The notes below the pieces were generated by a model. The model made no database searches, had not been told where the DNA came from, and saw nothing but the letters and a program-made list of their open reading frames with translations. From an uncultured Porphyromonadaceae bacterium (GTDB taxonomy: Bacteria; Bacteroidota; Bacteroidia; Bacteroidales; Muribaculaceae), in NCBI GenBank assembly GCA_947177035.1, contig CAMWSS010000016.1, positions 1 to 47,374 on the forward strand: a DNA stretch of 47,374 nucleotides. The letters run 5' to 3'. The position numbers and the translations under genes were made by a program. Positions 24,102-32,690 of the stretch are shown piece by piece. Position 1 is the first letter of the stretch, and every line of letters begins with the position of its first letter.

Positions 24102-25234
24102 AAGTTCTTCACGTTTTTACACTGTTGACAACGGCCTCTTTTTTTGACGGTCAGTTCCAATACTTAGGAGAAAACGGCATCGACATTTCAGTTGCATCAA
24201 ATGCCATTGCCGAAGATGATTTTTGCCAAAGAAATTCAATCAGACACATCCATATACCCATTACACGCACAATCAATCCGCTTGCCGACCTAAAGGCAAT
24301 CTACAGATTGGTCAGAATTATCCGCAAAAATAAATTCGACGTCGTATTCGGTCACACACCCAAAGGCGCTATGATTTCGATGATAGCGGCGAAATTGGCA
24401 GGTACAAAGCATCGGGTTTACTATCGACACGGACTGATCTACACAACGTCAAAAGGAATAAAACATCTAATTTTCAAATTTATCGAAAAACTGACCTCCA
24501 GCTGCGCGTCAAAAATAATCAATGTCAGTCCTTCTTTAGGCGAATTAGCAATCAAAGACCATCTAAACCACAGAAAAAAACAACTTGTAATCGGCCCTGG
24601 CACGTGCGGAGGCATCGACACTATCAAATTATTTAATCCGAAGTTGATTGATAATAATCGCTTAAACGATCTACGCAGACAACTTTCAATCAAATCCACG
24701 GATTACATAATCGGATTTTGCGGGAGACTATGCCGCGACAAAGGCATAATCGAACTGATTGATGCATTCAGGACTTTCAAAAAAAACGGACATGATGAAG
24801 CAAAATTACTACTGATTGGGAGATACGATTCCCGTGATATTTTGCCTGACCACATAAAGCAGAACATACAGAATTCCAACGACATCATACACACAGGGCT
24901 CGTCAATCACAATGAATTGCCATATTACTATTCTCTTATGAACGTTTTTGTTTTTCCTTCATATCGAGAAGGATTCGGCATGAGCGTAATTGAAGCCTCA
25001 TCGATGAACGTACCAGTATTAGTCTCCAGATCACACGGATGCATTGATGCGATCAAAGAAGGTGTTTCTGGAGAATATATTGAAATAACAGCAAAATCCA
25101 TCTCTGAAAAACTATCGGAACTTAAAAACAATCGGCACACTTATAACACAGTAAGCCGAAAATTTGTTACTGACAATTTCGAGCAAACAGACCTGTGGCC
25201 TTCGATACTTCAATTCTATAACCAGTTAAAATAA
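24098..25234 (+). CDS. GT4 family glycosyltransferase
   Basis: 378 residues with GT-B layout: N-terminal acceptor domain ('KVLHVFTLLTTASFF', 'FDVVFGHTPKGAMISMIAAK', 'HRVYYRHGLIY') and C-terminal nucleotide-sugar domain ('IIGFCGRLCRDKGIIELIDA', 'LLLIGRYDSRD', 'VFVFPSYREGFGMSVIEASS', the E-x7-E motif). AT-rich codon use contrasts sharply with the GC-rich gene that follows. Behind its stop lies the C-terminal remnant of another GT4, so this gene probably replaced an older one. Confidence 0.92.
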   Translation: MKVLHVFTLLTTASFFDGQFQYLGENGIDISVASNAIAEDDFCQRNSIRHIHIPITRTINPLADLKAIYRLVRIIRKNKFDVVFGHTPKGAMISMIAAKLAGTKHRVYYRHGLIYTTSKGIKHLIFKFIEKLTSSCASKIINVSPSLGELAIKDHLNHRKKQLVIGPGTCGGIDTIKLFNPKLIDNNRLNDLRRQLSIKSTDYIIGFCGRLCRDKGIIELIDAFRTFKKNGHDEAKLLLIGRYDSRDILPDHIKQNIQNSNDIIHTGLVNHNELPYYYSLMNVFVFPSYREGFGMSVIEASSMNVPVLVSRSHGCIDAIKEGVSGEYIEITAKSISEKLSELKNNRHTYNTVSRKFVTDNFEQTDLWPSILQFYNQLK

Positions 25235-25240
25235 TTAAAC

Positions 25241-25330
25241 GCAAAATTCATCGCCACCCGCTTCGACCAGACATTCGTCCGTCGCTGCCTCAAAGACTAC
25301 TACAAAGAAATAATCAACAATCAAACATGA
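25241..25330 (+). pseudogene. C-terminal fossil of a lost GT4 glycosyltransferase
   Basis: The frame 25241-25330 encodes 'KFIATRFDQTFVRRCLKDYY' then KEIINNQT and a TGA. This is the usual last helix of GT4 enzymes (Phe/Arg-rich, ending in a Tyr-x-x-hydrophobic). Its TGA overlaps the ATG of the next gene (ATGA at 25327), the coupling expected of a native operon member. Base composition is GC-rich like the genes downstream, unlike the GT4 before it. Confidence 0.65.
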
Positions 25331-26385
25331 AACGTATTATCGTATTTGGTGCTACAGGTAATCTGGGCGCCTACATAGCAATGCATCTCAAGGAGCAGGG
25401 TTATGACGTGATAGCAGTCGGCGGCCGTAAGGATGACCGCGGCTTTTTTGCCAGTCACGGCATGCAATATCTGTCGGTCGACATTCGCAAACCGGATGCT
25501 TTCAACGTGCTTCCCACCGAGGGAGTCGATGCCGTCTGCCATTTCGCCGGCGCTCTGCCGAGCCGCTATGCATTCGATCCGGTGGAACTTTTCGAATCAA
25601 TAACCATCGGCACGCTCAACGTGCTCAACTGGATGGTCAAATGCGGCTGCAAAAAGATTGTCTTCCCGCAGACCCCGAGCGACATGGCCAAATATCACAA
25701 CAACGGGTCGGTCATTCCCGACGAAGCTCCGCGCCATTTCCCCCTGACAGGAGACCACACAATCTATACAATCGCCAAAAATGCTGCCGTCGACCTGATG
25801 GAACACTATCGTGCTGAACACGGCATAGCCTTCTTCGCTCTGCGCTTTTTCACCATCTATCAGTATCATCCCAACGCCTGGCATTACTGCAATTTCAAAC
25901 ACCGCATGATGCCGTTTCGCATGCTGATGGACCGCGCCTCCAAGTCACAGCCCATCGAAATATGGGGCGACTGCAAAAAAGCCAAAGAAATGGTCTATAT
26001 CAAAGATTTTGTGCGGCTGGTGCGCAACTGCGTTGATTCAGACCTTCCCGGTGGATGCTACAACGTTGGCAATGGCTGGCAAGTGTCGCTCGAAGAGCAG
26101 ATCAAGGGGATCGTCGAGGTCTTCTCTCCCAAAGACAATCCATCAGAGATAATCTACCGTCCTGAAATGCCGGATCCGCTGGAAAACGCATTCAGCATGG
26201 AAAAAACCTTCCGTGACCTGCACTGGAAACCTGAGTATTCCTACATTGATCAGCTCCGTGACTTCAAACACGAAATGGAAACCGAGCCAATGGCCGGTCT
26301 GTGGGGTGTGACAAAAGACTACGAACCCAAAGACGAAGACCACGAAGTCGAAGATTATGCGCCTGCCCGTGGCCGCGTCAACTGA
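25327..26385 (+). CDS. NAD-dependent epimerase/dehydratase (extended SDR)
   Basis: 352 residues. Rossmann motif 'GATGNLG' at 8-14, catalytic Tyr147-x3-Lys151 in 'YTIAK', with 'PQTPSD' at the Ser/Thr position. 'VYIKDFVRLVRNCV' and 'CYNVGNGWQVSLEEQIKGIV' are typical of NDP-sugar epimerases of the GalE/RmlB group. Soluble and cytoplasmic. It would alter a nucleotide sugar, possibly the first sugar used by the adjacent phosphoglycosyltransferase. The C-terminal 40 residues are acidic and unusual for the family. Product unknown. Confidence 0.88.
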   Translation: MKRIIVFGATGNLGAYIAMHLKEQGYDVIAVGGRKDDRGFFASHGMQYLSVDIRKPDAFNVLPTEGVDAVCHFAGALPSRYAFDPVELFESITIGTLNVLNWMVKCGCKKIVFPQTPSDMAKYHNNGSVIPDEAPRHFPLTGDHTIYTIAKNAAVDLMEHYRAEHGIAFFALRFFTIYQYHPNAWHYCNFKHRMMPFRMLMDRASKSQPIEIWGDCKKAKEMVYIKDFVRLVRNCVDSDLPGGCYNVGNGWQVSLEEQIKGIVEVFSPKDNPSEIIYRPEMPDPLENAFSMEKTFRDLHWKPEYSYIDQLRDFKHEMETEPMAGLWGVTKDYEPKDEDHEVEDYAPARGRVN

Positions 26386-26392
26386 CAACATT

Positions 26393-27007
26393 ATGTATCG
26401 CAAATTCATCAAGCGCGCCATCGACATCACAGCCAGCGCCGGAGTGCTGATCGTATTCAGTCCGGTGCTGCTCACCGTGGCCGTCCTGCTCCACTTCTTC
26501 AACGAAGGAGCCGGAGTGTTCTTCCTTCAAGAACGTCCGGGCTACAAAGGCAAGCCCTTCAAAATCGTGAAATTCAAAACCATGAACGAACGCAAAGGCC
26601 CTGACGGCAACCTCTTGCCCGACAAGCAGCGTATCACCCGGTTCGGATCCTTTGTCCGCAACTCCTCGCTCGACGAACTGCCCCAGCTCTGGAACGTGCT
26701 CAAAGGCGACATGTCGCTCATAGGTCCTCGGCCTCTGCTCATGCAATACCTTCCACTGTACTCCCCCGAGCAAATGCGCCGTCACGACGTTCGCCCCGGC
26801 ATATCGGGCTGGGCACAATGCCATGGACGCAACAATCTCACCTGGACCGAAAAATTCAGACTCGACGTCTGGTATGTCGACAACCTTTCTTTCAAGACCG
26901 ACTGCTCCGTGGTCTGGACCACCCTCAAGCACGTGATCAAAAAAGAAGACATCGACAACTCCCAGTCCACCCAATTCACCACCGAACTCTTTAACGGCAA
27001 AAACTGA
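26393..27007 (+). CDS. PglC/WcfS-like initiating sugar-phosphate transferase
   Basis: 204 residues from the ATG at 26393 ('MYRKFIKRAIDITASAGVLI'); the upstream in-frame ATG at 26357 would overlap the previous gene by 29 bases. One re-entrant N-terminal hydrophobic helix (about 8-30) precedes the cytoplasmic domain with 'KFKTMNE', 'SSLDELPQLWNVLKGDMSLI' (Asp-Glu catalytic dyad), 'GPRPL' and 'RPGISGWAQCHGRN'. This small monotopic PGT transfers a sugar-1-phosphate to undecaprenyl phosphate and starts the repeat unit. Finding it at the 3' end of the operon is usual for Bacteroides capsule loci. Confidence 0.93.
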   Translation: MYRKFIKRAIDITASAGVLIVFSPVLLTVAVLLHFFNEGAGVFFLQERPGYKGKPFKIVKFKTMNERKGPDGNLLPDKQRITRFGSFVRNSSLDELPQLWNVLKGDMSLIGPRPLLMQYLPLYSPEQMRRHDVRPGISGWAQCHGRNNLTWTEKFRLDVWYVDNLSFKTDCSVVWTTLKHVIKKEDIDNSQSTQFTTELFNGKN

Positions 27008-28191
27008 TGAATCACACTAGCTTGCGGACACCATGTTTCATTTTTGACGAAGCTGAGTTCGAGCGCGGAATCAGTGGCTTCCGTGATGCACTGGAAACCC
27101 GTTTTGATCGAGTCGGGATCGGATATTCCGTCAAGACCAACTCCCTTCCATACGCCCTGCGTCAGGCACGTGAACTCGGCTGTATGGCCGAAGTAGTCAG
27201 CCACGACGAATATCAGTTGGCGCGACATTGCGGCTTCAGCCCGGACCGGATCGTCTATAACGGCCCGATGAAATCCAAAGAAACGTTTCTTGAAGCAGTA
27301 GCTGGCGGTGCCATCGTCAACCTCGAAGCCAAACGCGAAATCGAATGGCTCCGAGAACTGCCGGCCGGACGCCACTACAACATAGGCATCAGGCTGAACA
27401 TCAACATCTCCCACATCTCGCCAGAAGATGCCGACGGCCATGACGACAACAGCCGCTTCGGCTTCAGCGACGAAAGCAGTGAATTCACCGACGCGCTACA
27501 GACCATCCAGGCAATGCCAGACATCCGGCTGGCCGGCCTCCACATCCACCGCACCACCCATTCCCGCTCGCCGCGTTTCTATGAACGCTCAGTGGAATAT
27601 GCTGCCGGAATCATCAAAAAATACAACCTCAGCCTTGACTATCTCGACGTCGGCGGCGGATACTTCGGCATTTTCCCCAACAAGCCCACCTTTGCCGACT
27701 ATGCCGAAGCATTTCATGCCTCCCTGCAACGTCATGATCTCGCAAACCTGCGCATTATAGTAGAGCCTGGCAATGCACTGACTGCAAGCCCATTCGCATT
27801 CCTGTCGGAAATAACCGACGTCAAGCAGATCGACTCCCGGACAAGAATTATCACAACCGACGGTTCACGCAATGACATCGACCCATTCTTCCGCAAAACC
27901 GACTATCTGAAAGAGATTCTGCCGGCCGACACGGACCGTCCCGCAGAACCGCTGCAAATCATCACCGGCTGCACCTGCCTTGAATACGACAGACTTTTCA
28001 CTCTGACCGATGCCCCTCGCCTTGAACCCGGTGACCGCATACTCTACCACAACGTCGGAGCCTACACCATGACACTCTCCCCACAATTCATCCGCCTGTG
28101 GCCGCGGGTCTATGCCGTCAGCCGCGACGGAAACATCACAGAAGTGCGCCGTCCGTCCCGTGCCGCCGACTTAATCACCCTCGACAACTAA
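27007..28191 (+). CDS. PLP-dependent decarboxylase (DapDC/ODC fold type III)
   Basis: 394 residues. 'IGYSVKTN' carries the PLP-binding Lys43; 'HIHRTTHS' replaces the HxGS loop; 'LDYLDVGGGYFG' binds the phosphate; 'IIVEPGNAL' and 'TGCTCLEYDRL' (Cys of the dimer active site) follow. The fold is that of diaminopimelate, ornithine and carboxynorspermidine decarboxylases. It shares one base with the preceding transferase gene and lies 34 bases before an ATP-grasp ligase. In capsule operons such pairs may make an amine or amino acid and attach it to a sugar acid; substrate here unknown. Confidence 0.87.
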   Translation: MNHTSLRTPCFIFDEAEFERGISGFRDALETRFDRVGIGYSVKTNSLPYALRQARELGCMAEVVSHDEYQLARHCGFSPDRIVYNGPMKSKETFLEAVAGGAIVNLEAKREIEWLRELPAGRHYNIGIRLNINISHISPEDADGHDDNSRFGFSDESSEFTDALQTIQAMPDIRLAGLHIHRTTHSRSPRFYERSVEYAAGIIKKYNLSLDYLDVGGGYFGIFPNKPTFADYAEAFHASLQRHDLANLRIIVEPGNALTASPFAFLSEITDVKQIDSRTRIITTDGSRNDIDPFFRKTDYLKEILPADTDRPAEPLQIITGCTCLEYDRLFTLTDAPRLEPGDRILYHNVGAYTMTLSPQFIRLWPRVYAVSRDGNITEVRRPSRAADLITLDN

Positions 28192-28225
28192 ACACAAACC
28201 AACCATACACATCCAACCAACAGCG

Positions 28226-29227
28226 ATGAACAATCTTCTATTCTGCAGCGTCGGCCGCCGCGGCCGCCTTCTTCGCAACGTAAAAGAAACCATCGGCAAA
28301 ACCGGCCAGCTGGTCGGCACCGACAACCAGTCGACCGCACCCGCCCTTCAATTCTGCGACCGCCAATACGTCGTCCCCCGCATCACCGACCCCGGCTATG
28401 TCGACACCATCCTCTCCATCTGCCGCGAAAACAACATCAAGGCAGTGACCACCCTAATCGACCCCGAGATCGAAATACTTGCCGCCAACAGCGACCGCTT
28501 CAAGGCCGCCGGCGTCACCCCCCTGTGTCCCGCCCCCCAAAGCGCCATCTACTGCTTCAACAAATACGAACTGTTCAAATACCTCACAGAAAAAGGCATC
28601 CGCACCCCGCTCACCTTCCATGACTGGGACGAATTCAAAGCCGCCCTGTCCGCCGGCCGCATCTCCTTCCCGATATTCATGAAACCCGTCTGCGGCAGCG
28701 GCAGCGTCGGTGCCCACAAAGTCCACACCCTCGAACAGGCCGAAGCCGACTGGAACAGCGGCGAACACGACTACATCATCCAGGAACTGATGACCGGTGG
28801 CGACTGCGACGCCGACGTCTACGTCGACACCATCTCCCACAAAGCCGTTGCCGCCTTCTCCAAACGCAAAATCGAAACCCGCATCGGCGGCGCCAGCAAA
28901 ACCATCTCATTCAAAGACCCCAAACTCTTCGCCTTCATCCAGCAGATCTGCTCCGTCTTCGAATTCAACGGCCCGCTCGACATGGACTTCTTCATCAAAG
29001 ACGGCGAATACTACCTCTCAGAAATCAACCCCCGCTTTGGCGGTGCCTACCTCCACGCCTACGGAGCCGGCGTCGACTTCATCAAACTCATCGTCAACAA
29101 CATCAACGGCATCGAAAACCCCGTCGACCTTGGCCGCTACGACGACGACGTTCTGATGCTCATGTACGACGACGTCGTCATCGCGCGTGCCTCCGACCTC
29201 GTCGACCAAAACTTCTCCCTCCTGTAA
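28226..29227 (+). CDS. ATP-grasp ligase (carbamoyl-phosphate-synthase-like)
   Basis: 333 residues. N-terminal pre-ATP-grasp domain ('LLFCSVGRRGRLLRNVKETI', residues 3-22), ATP-binding core with 'PIFMKPVCGSGSVGAHKV' and 'DYIIQELMTGGDCDADVYVD', and Mg-binding 'YLSEINPRFGGAY' near 265-278. The family forms amide bonds through acyl-phosphates. With the upstream decarboxylase it may amidate a uronic acid of the capsule. Codon use is strongly biased to C-ending codons and the coding strand is C-rich, more than in neighbouring genes. Confidence 0.88.
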   Translation: MNNLLFCSVGRRGRLLRNVKETIGKTGQLVGTDNQSTAPALQFCDRQYVVPRITDPGYVDTILSICRENNIKAVTTLIDPEIEILAANSDRFKAAGVTPLCPAPQSAIYCFNKYELFKYLTEKGIRTPLTFHDWDEFKAALSAGRISFPIFMKPVCGSGSVGAHKVHTLEQAEADWNSGEHDYIIQELMTGGDCDADVYVDTISHKAVAAFSKRKIETRIGGASKTISFKDPKLFAFIQQICSVFEFNGPLDMDFFIKDGEYYLSEINPRFGGAYLHAYGAGVDFIKLIVNNINGIENPVDLGRYDDDVLMLMYDDVVIARASDLVDQNFSLL

Positions 29228-29276
29228 CTCCCGCCTGCACACAAAGCTGGCCATTGACGGCCAAAGCCATCACCAC

Positions 29277-30509
29277 ATGTATTTGATCTCGGCGCGGTTC
29301 AGACCGTCGCGAAGCAAGAAAAAGCCTGACAAGGCCGGAGTTGTGTTCTATCGGATCACGGAACTTACTGCGGACGGTGGTGAACGCAGGCCCGAAAGAA
29401 ATGTGAATTCATTAATCCATGGTCATGACGAAAGCATCTTACTGACAGAAAGAGCCAAAATCATTGATAATCTGCGATTGCTCTATTGCGTTATCGAGCG
29501 GCTTGAAGCTTCTGCCTCAACCTTTTCAATTGACGATGTGGCAAATGATTTCCGAAAAGCCCTTGCCGGAGATATTGGCATGACAGACGTGATTGTCAGA
29601 TCAAAAACAGATTTTCCATTGCGAAAAGACGTTGTATCTGTCAGTCGCGAATTCAAAAGTGAATTCAGTTTCATTTGCCTTCCTTCATGTAAGGTTTATA
29701 ACAGGCATTCAATGTCCGACTACATTTTCAATCGGGCACAGATGCTAAAAAATGAACATCGCGTCAGCCATGCACGAAGCTATCTCAGCATCCTTTCAAG
29801 CTTACGCGACTATGTCGGCGTAAAAGAACTGATGTTCAGTGCGCTCGATCAGGATTTCATTCACAATTATGCCAAGTGGCTAAAATTATCCGGAATATCG
29901 GAATCAACACAATCGTTCTATCTGCGCACCCTCAGAGCAATTATCAACCAGGCTAATCGCGACGGGCTTATCGACTATTGCTCAGAATGGTTTCGCGACA
30001 TCAACACCGGAATAGACCATTCCCTCATCAACACATTCAACAAAGCACTCGACCGCGACACCCTGCTGAAAATAGAAAACGTCGACCTTCCAGACTCCGG
30101 TTCTCTTGCTCTTATACGGGATATGTTCATGTTCGGGTTCTATTGCGGAGGCATGGAGCTTGTCGATATAGCCAATCTCACAAAAGATAACATCACTGGT
30201 GGCCGGCTCATATATCGTCGCAGACTGAAAGGTCAGGAAAAGAAAATTGTGTTGGGGACACAGGCCAGAAGAATCATCACACGATACAGCCGGACAGATG
30301 GCAGCAGCCATCTGTTTCCGCTGCTTGACAAAGCCGGAAACGTGATGTTCGGAACGGTACGCAACCATGTGTTCCAGAGCATTAAGACAATAGGCCGATC
30401 TATTGGCCGTCCAGACCTTACATTCAGCATGAATATCGGAACATACCGAAAACTTTCGTCTGAAATAAATGTCGCTGAAATACTCTTACAGAACAGCACC
30501 GCCATCTGA
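29277..30509 (+). CDS. Degenerate tyrosine-recombinase-like protein
   Basis: 410 residues from the ATG at 29277. The N-terminal and core-binding parts (10-240) and the catalytic fold frame (260-385) match Bacteroidetes integrases ('FMFGFYCGGMELVDIANLTK', 'GRLIYRRRLKGQEKK'). The catalytic residues are gone: Gly291 replaces Arg I of the usual CRGM, the Lys of KTG is altered, the HxxR box is replaced by 'NIGTYRKLSSEINV', and the protein stops before the LGH and Tyr motifs. It should not cleave DNA but may still bind it. It follows the capsule operon with a 49-base gap and could be co-transcribed. Confidence 0.85.
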   Translation: MYLISARFRPSRSKKKPDKAGVVFYRITELTADGGERRPERNVNSLIHGHDESILLTERAKIIDNLRLLYCVIERLEASASTFSIDDVANDFRKALAGDIGMTDVIVRSKTDFPLRKDVVSVSREFKSEFSFICLPSCKVYNRHSMSDYIFNRAQMLKNEHRVSHARSYLSILSSLRDYVGVKELMFSALDQDFIHNYAKWLKLSGISESTQSFYLRTLRAIINQANRDGLIDYCSEWFRDINTGIDHSLINTFNKALDRDTLLKIENVDLPDSGSLALIRDMFMFGFYCGGMELVDIANLTKDNITGGRLIYRRRLKGQEKKIVLGTQARRIITRYSRTDGSSHLFPLLDKAGNVMFGTVRNHVFQSIKTIGRSIGRPDLTFSMNIGTYRKLSSEINVAEILLQNSTAI

Positions 30510-30536
30510 CATCAACTTGATCGTCATGACAACAGA

Positions 30537-30570
30537 AGGCAGTCGGGACACGTTTCCGTCTGCCTTTGTT
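30537..30570 (+). terminator. Terminator after the capsule operon
   Basis: AAGGCAG (30537-30543) pairs with CTGCCTT (30561-30567) with inner CGG/CCG pairs, followed by a short T-rich TTGTTG. It lies 28 bases after the integrase-like gene. The remaining spacer to 30711 holds the next promoter. Confidence 0.6.
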
Positions 30571-30629
30571 GCACCTTAAAACATGTGGTGGGGGGAGAGG
30601 TGGTGTTTTTTATGTTTTGCAGCAGGTTG

Positions 30630-30661
30630 TTTGGCTGGCACAAGAAATTTGGTTACTTTCG
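30630..30661 (+). promoter_or_regulatory. Promoter of the glycogen cluster
   Basis: TTTG (30630-30633), 20 bases, then TACTTTCG (30654-30661), one base off TAnnTTTG. The start near 30668 leaves a leader of about 45 bases to the ATG at 30712. Confidence 0.6.
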
Positions 30662-30711
30662 TGCTCTAAACTCCTCCAGTACTGAATTTAATATCACAAA
30701 CATATCTATAC

Positions 30712-32664
30712 ATGAGTTACTTAAAATTCGATAAGAGCCTGATGATCAATCTGGAGCAGAGTCTGACCAAAGAGATTCTACGAACGAATCAGCTCGGCGC
30801 TTATCACTGCACTACGGTGGTTGACTGCAACACACGCAAGCAACACGGTCTGTTAGTGGTGCCAATTCCAGAACTTGATCCGACAAGTTCATACGTTATG
30901 TTGTCATCACTTGATGAAACCGTGATCCAGCACGGCGCCCCGTTCAATCTCGGACTTCACCGCTACAGCGGCGGTGTATACAATCCGAAAGGCCACAAGT
31001 ATATCCGCGAATTCGACTGCGAAAGCGTTCCTCGCACCACGTATCGCGTCGGCGGCGTCGTATTGACAAAAGAAAAGATATTCATTACCGACGAGAACAG
31101 AATTCTGATCCGCTACACTCTGATCGAGGCACACTCCGCGACAACACTGCAATTCCGCCCGTTTCTCGCGTTCCGCGAAGTCAATTCGCTGGTGCAGCAG
31201 AACGGCGCCCTCAACGGCGACTGCCCCGAATGCAAAAACGGCGTGAGCTGCTGCCTGTATCCCGACTATCCGCGCATGTATATGCAATTCAGCCGCAAGC
31301 CTGAATGGGTTTATGACCCTCACTGGTATAATGGCATCGAATACGTCAAAGATCTGGAGCGCGGCATTCCTTACACCGAAGACCTCTGGGTGCCGGGCTA
31401 TTTCTCCGTGCCGATCAAGAAAGGCGAGAGCATCATCTTCTCGGCTGGACTCAGCGAAGTCAATCCGCGACAACTGGCCAAGATGTATGAAGCGGAAATC
31501 GCCGTGCGCACGCCGCGCAGCTCGTTCTACAACTGCCTGAAGAACTCGGCAAAGCAATTCTACATCAAGGAGGGAGACAAAGAATACATGCTCTCGGGCT
31601 ATCCCTGGGGCAAGGTCCTGGCGCGCAACACCTATATGTCGCTGCCCGGCAACACCCTGGCAATCGACCATCCTCAGGATTTCGAAGCCATCACCGCCAC
31701 AGCCAACCGTGCCCTCGAGCATTTCATGGACACCGGCGAGACCGACCGCAGGATTCTCGGCATCGACCAGCCCGACATCCCGATGTGGGCGCTCTGGAGC
31801 ATCCAGCAATACGCCAAGGCAGTCGGCATGGAGCAGGCGCGCGAACGCTACACCGGGTTCACCACCCATGCCCTCAACTATATTCTCGACGGCCTTCACC
31901 CCAACATCTTCGTCGACGAGAACACCGGACTGATCAGCTCCAACGGAGAGACACAGGCCGCATCCTGGATGTACAGCCAGGTGGCCGGCAAGCCGGTAAA
32001 TCCCCGCACCGGCGATCTGGTCGAGAACAATGCGCTGATGTACAACGCGCTGCTCTTCGGAGCCTCACTGCTTGAAGGCAACGCCGAACTTGAATCCACC
32101 CGCCAGCGCTGGATCGCACAGGCCGAAAAGATGAAACAACCGTTTGTCGACACATTCCTCAACGACTATGGCTATCTGTTCGACTTCGTCAACGGCACGT
32201 ATGCCGACCCATCCGTGCGCCCCAACATGGCCATAGCAATCGGACTGGACTATTCGCCGCTCGACCGCCGTCAGCGCAAGGGAGTGCTCGACGTCGTCAC
32301 CCGCGAACTGCTCACCCCCAAAGGACTGCGCACGCTGTCGCCCAAGAGCTTCGGCTACCGTCCGTTCTATGTCGGCTCGCCCGAAGAACGGGAACTGGCC
32401 ATGCACAACGGCCCGGCGCGCCCGTGGCTCATCAGCTTCTATGCCGACGCCTACATCAGAGTGTTCGGACTCAGCGGCGTGAGCTACATCGACCGCATGC
32501 TCATCGGCTATGAAGACGAAATGAGCAACGGATGCATCGGCTCGCTCTCGCAGCTCTATGACGCCAACCCGCCCTTCAGCGGACGAGGCACCATCAGCCA
32601 CGCCACCAACATTGCCGGAGTGCTCCGCACACTGCGTATGCTCAAAAAACTCAATCCGCTTTAA
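30712..32664 (+). CDS. Glycogen debranching enzyme (amylo-alpha-1,6-glucosidase)
   Basis: 650 residues, the length of Bacteroidetes/archaeal GDE_N plus GDE_C proteins. The N-terminal domain has 'TNQLGAYHCTTVVDCNTRKQ' and 'HGLLVVPI', matching the family's 'N.lGgY' and R-K-xH-GLL motifs. The C-terminal (alpha/alpha)6 barrel has 'YPWGKVLARNTYMSLPGNTL', 'GETQAASWMY' and 'GCIGSLSQLYD'. It removes alpha-1,6-linked glucose at branch points of glycogen in the cytoplasm. First gene of a three-gene cluster with a GT4 enzyme and a GH57 amylase, a known Bacteroidetes arrangement. Confidence 0.95.
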   Translation: MSYLKFDKSLMINLEQSLTKEILRTNQLGAYHCTTVVDCNTRKQHGLLVVPIPELDPTSSYVMLSSLDETVIQHGAPFNLGLHRYSGGVYNPKGHKYIREFDCESVPRTTYRVGGVVLTKEKIFITDENRILIRYTLIEAHSATTLQFRPFLAFREVNSLVQQNGALNGDCPECKNGVSCCLYPDYPRMYMQFSRKPEWVYDPHWYNGIEYVKDLERGIPYTEDLWVPGYFSVPIKKGESIIFSAGLSEVNPRQLAKMYEAEIAVRTPRSSFYNCLKNSAKQFYIKEGDKEYMLSGYPWGKVLARNTYMSLPGNTLAIDHPQDFEAITATANRALEHFMDTGETDRRILGIDQPDIPMWALWSIQQYAKAVGMEQARERYTGFTTHALNYILDGLHPNIFVDENTGLISSNGETQAASWMYSQVAGKPVNPRTGDLVENNALMYNALLFGASLLEGNAELESTRQRWIAQAEKMKQPFVDTFLNDYGYLFDFVNGTYADPSVRPNMAIAIGLDYSPLDRRQRKGVLDVVTRELLTPKGLRTLSPKSFGYRPFYVGSPEERELAMHNGPARPWLISFYADAYIRVFGLSGVSYIDRMLIGYEDEMSNGCIGSLSQLYDANPPFSGRGTISHATNIAGVLRTLRMLKKLNPL

Positions 32665-32690
32665 ATCCCTCACAGACGACTAATTTATTT

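Noticed and set aside
30907-31899. 330-residue minus-strand frame opposite the debranching enzyme
   Set aside because: No recognisable motif, antisense to a clearly real enzyme, and caused by codon bias of the coding strand.
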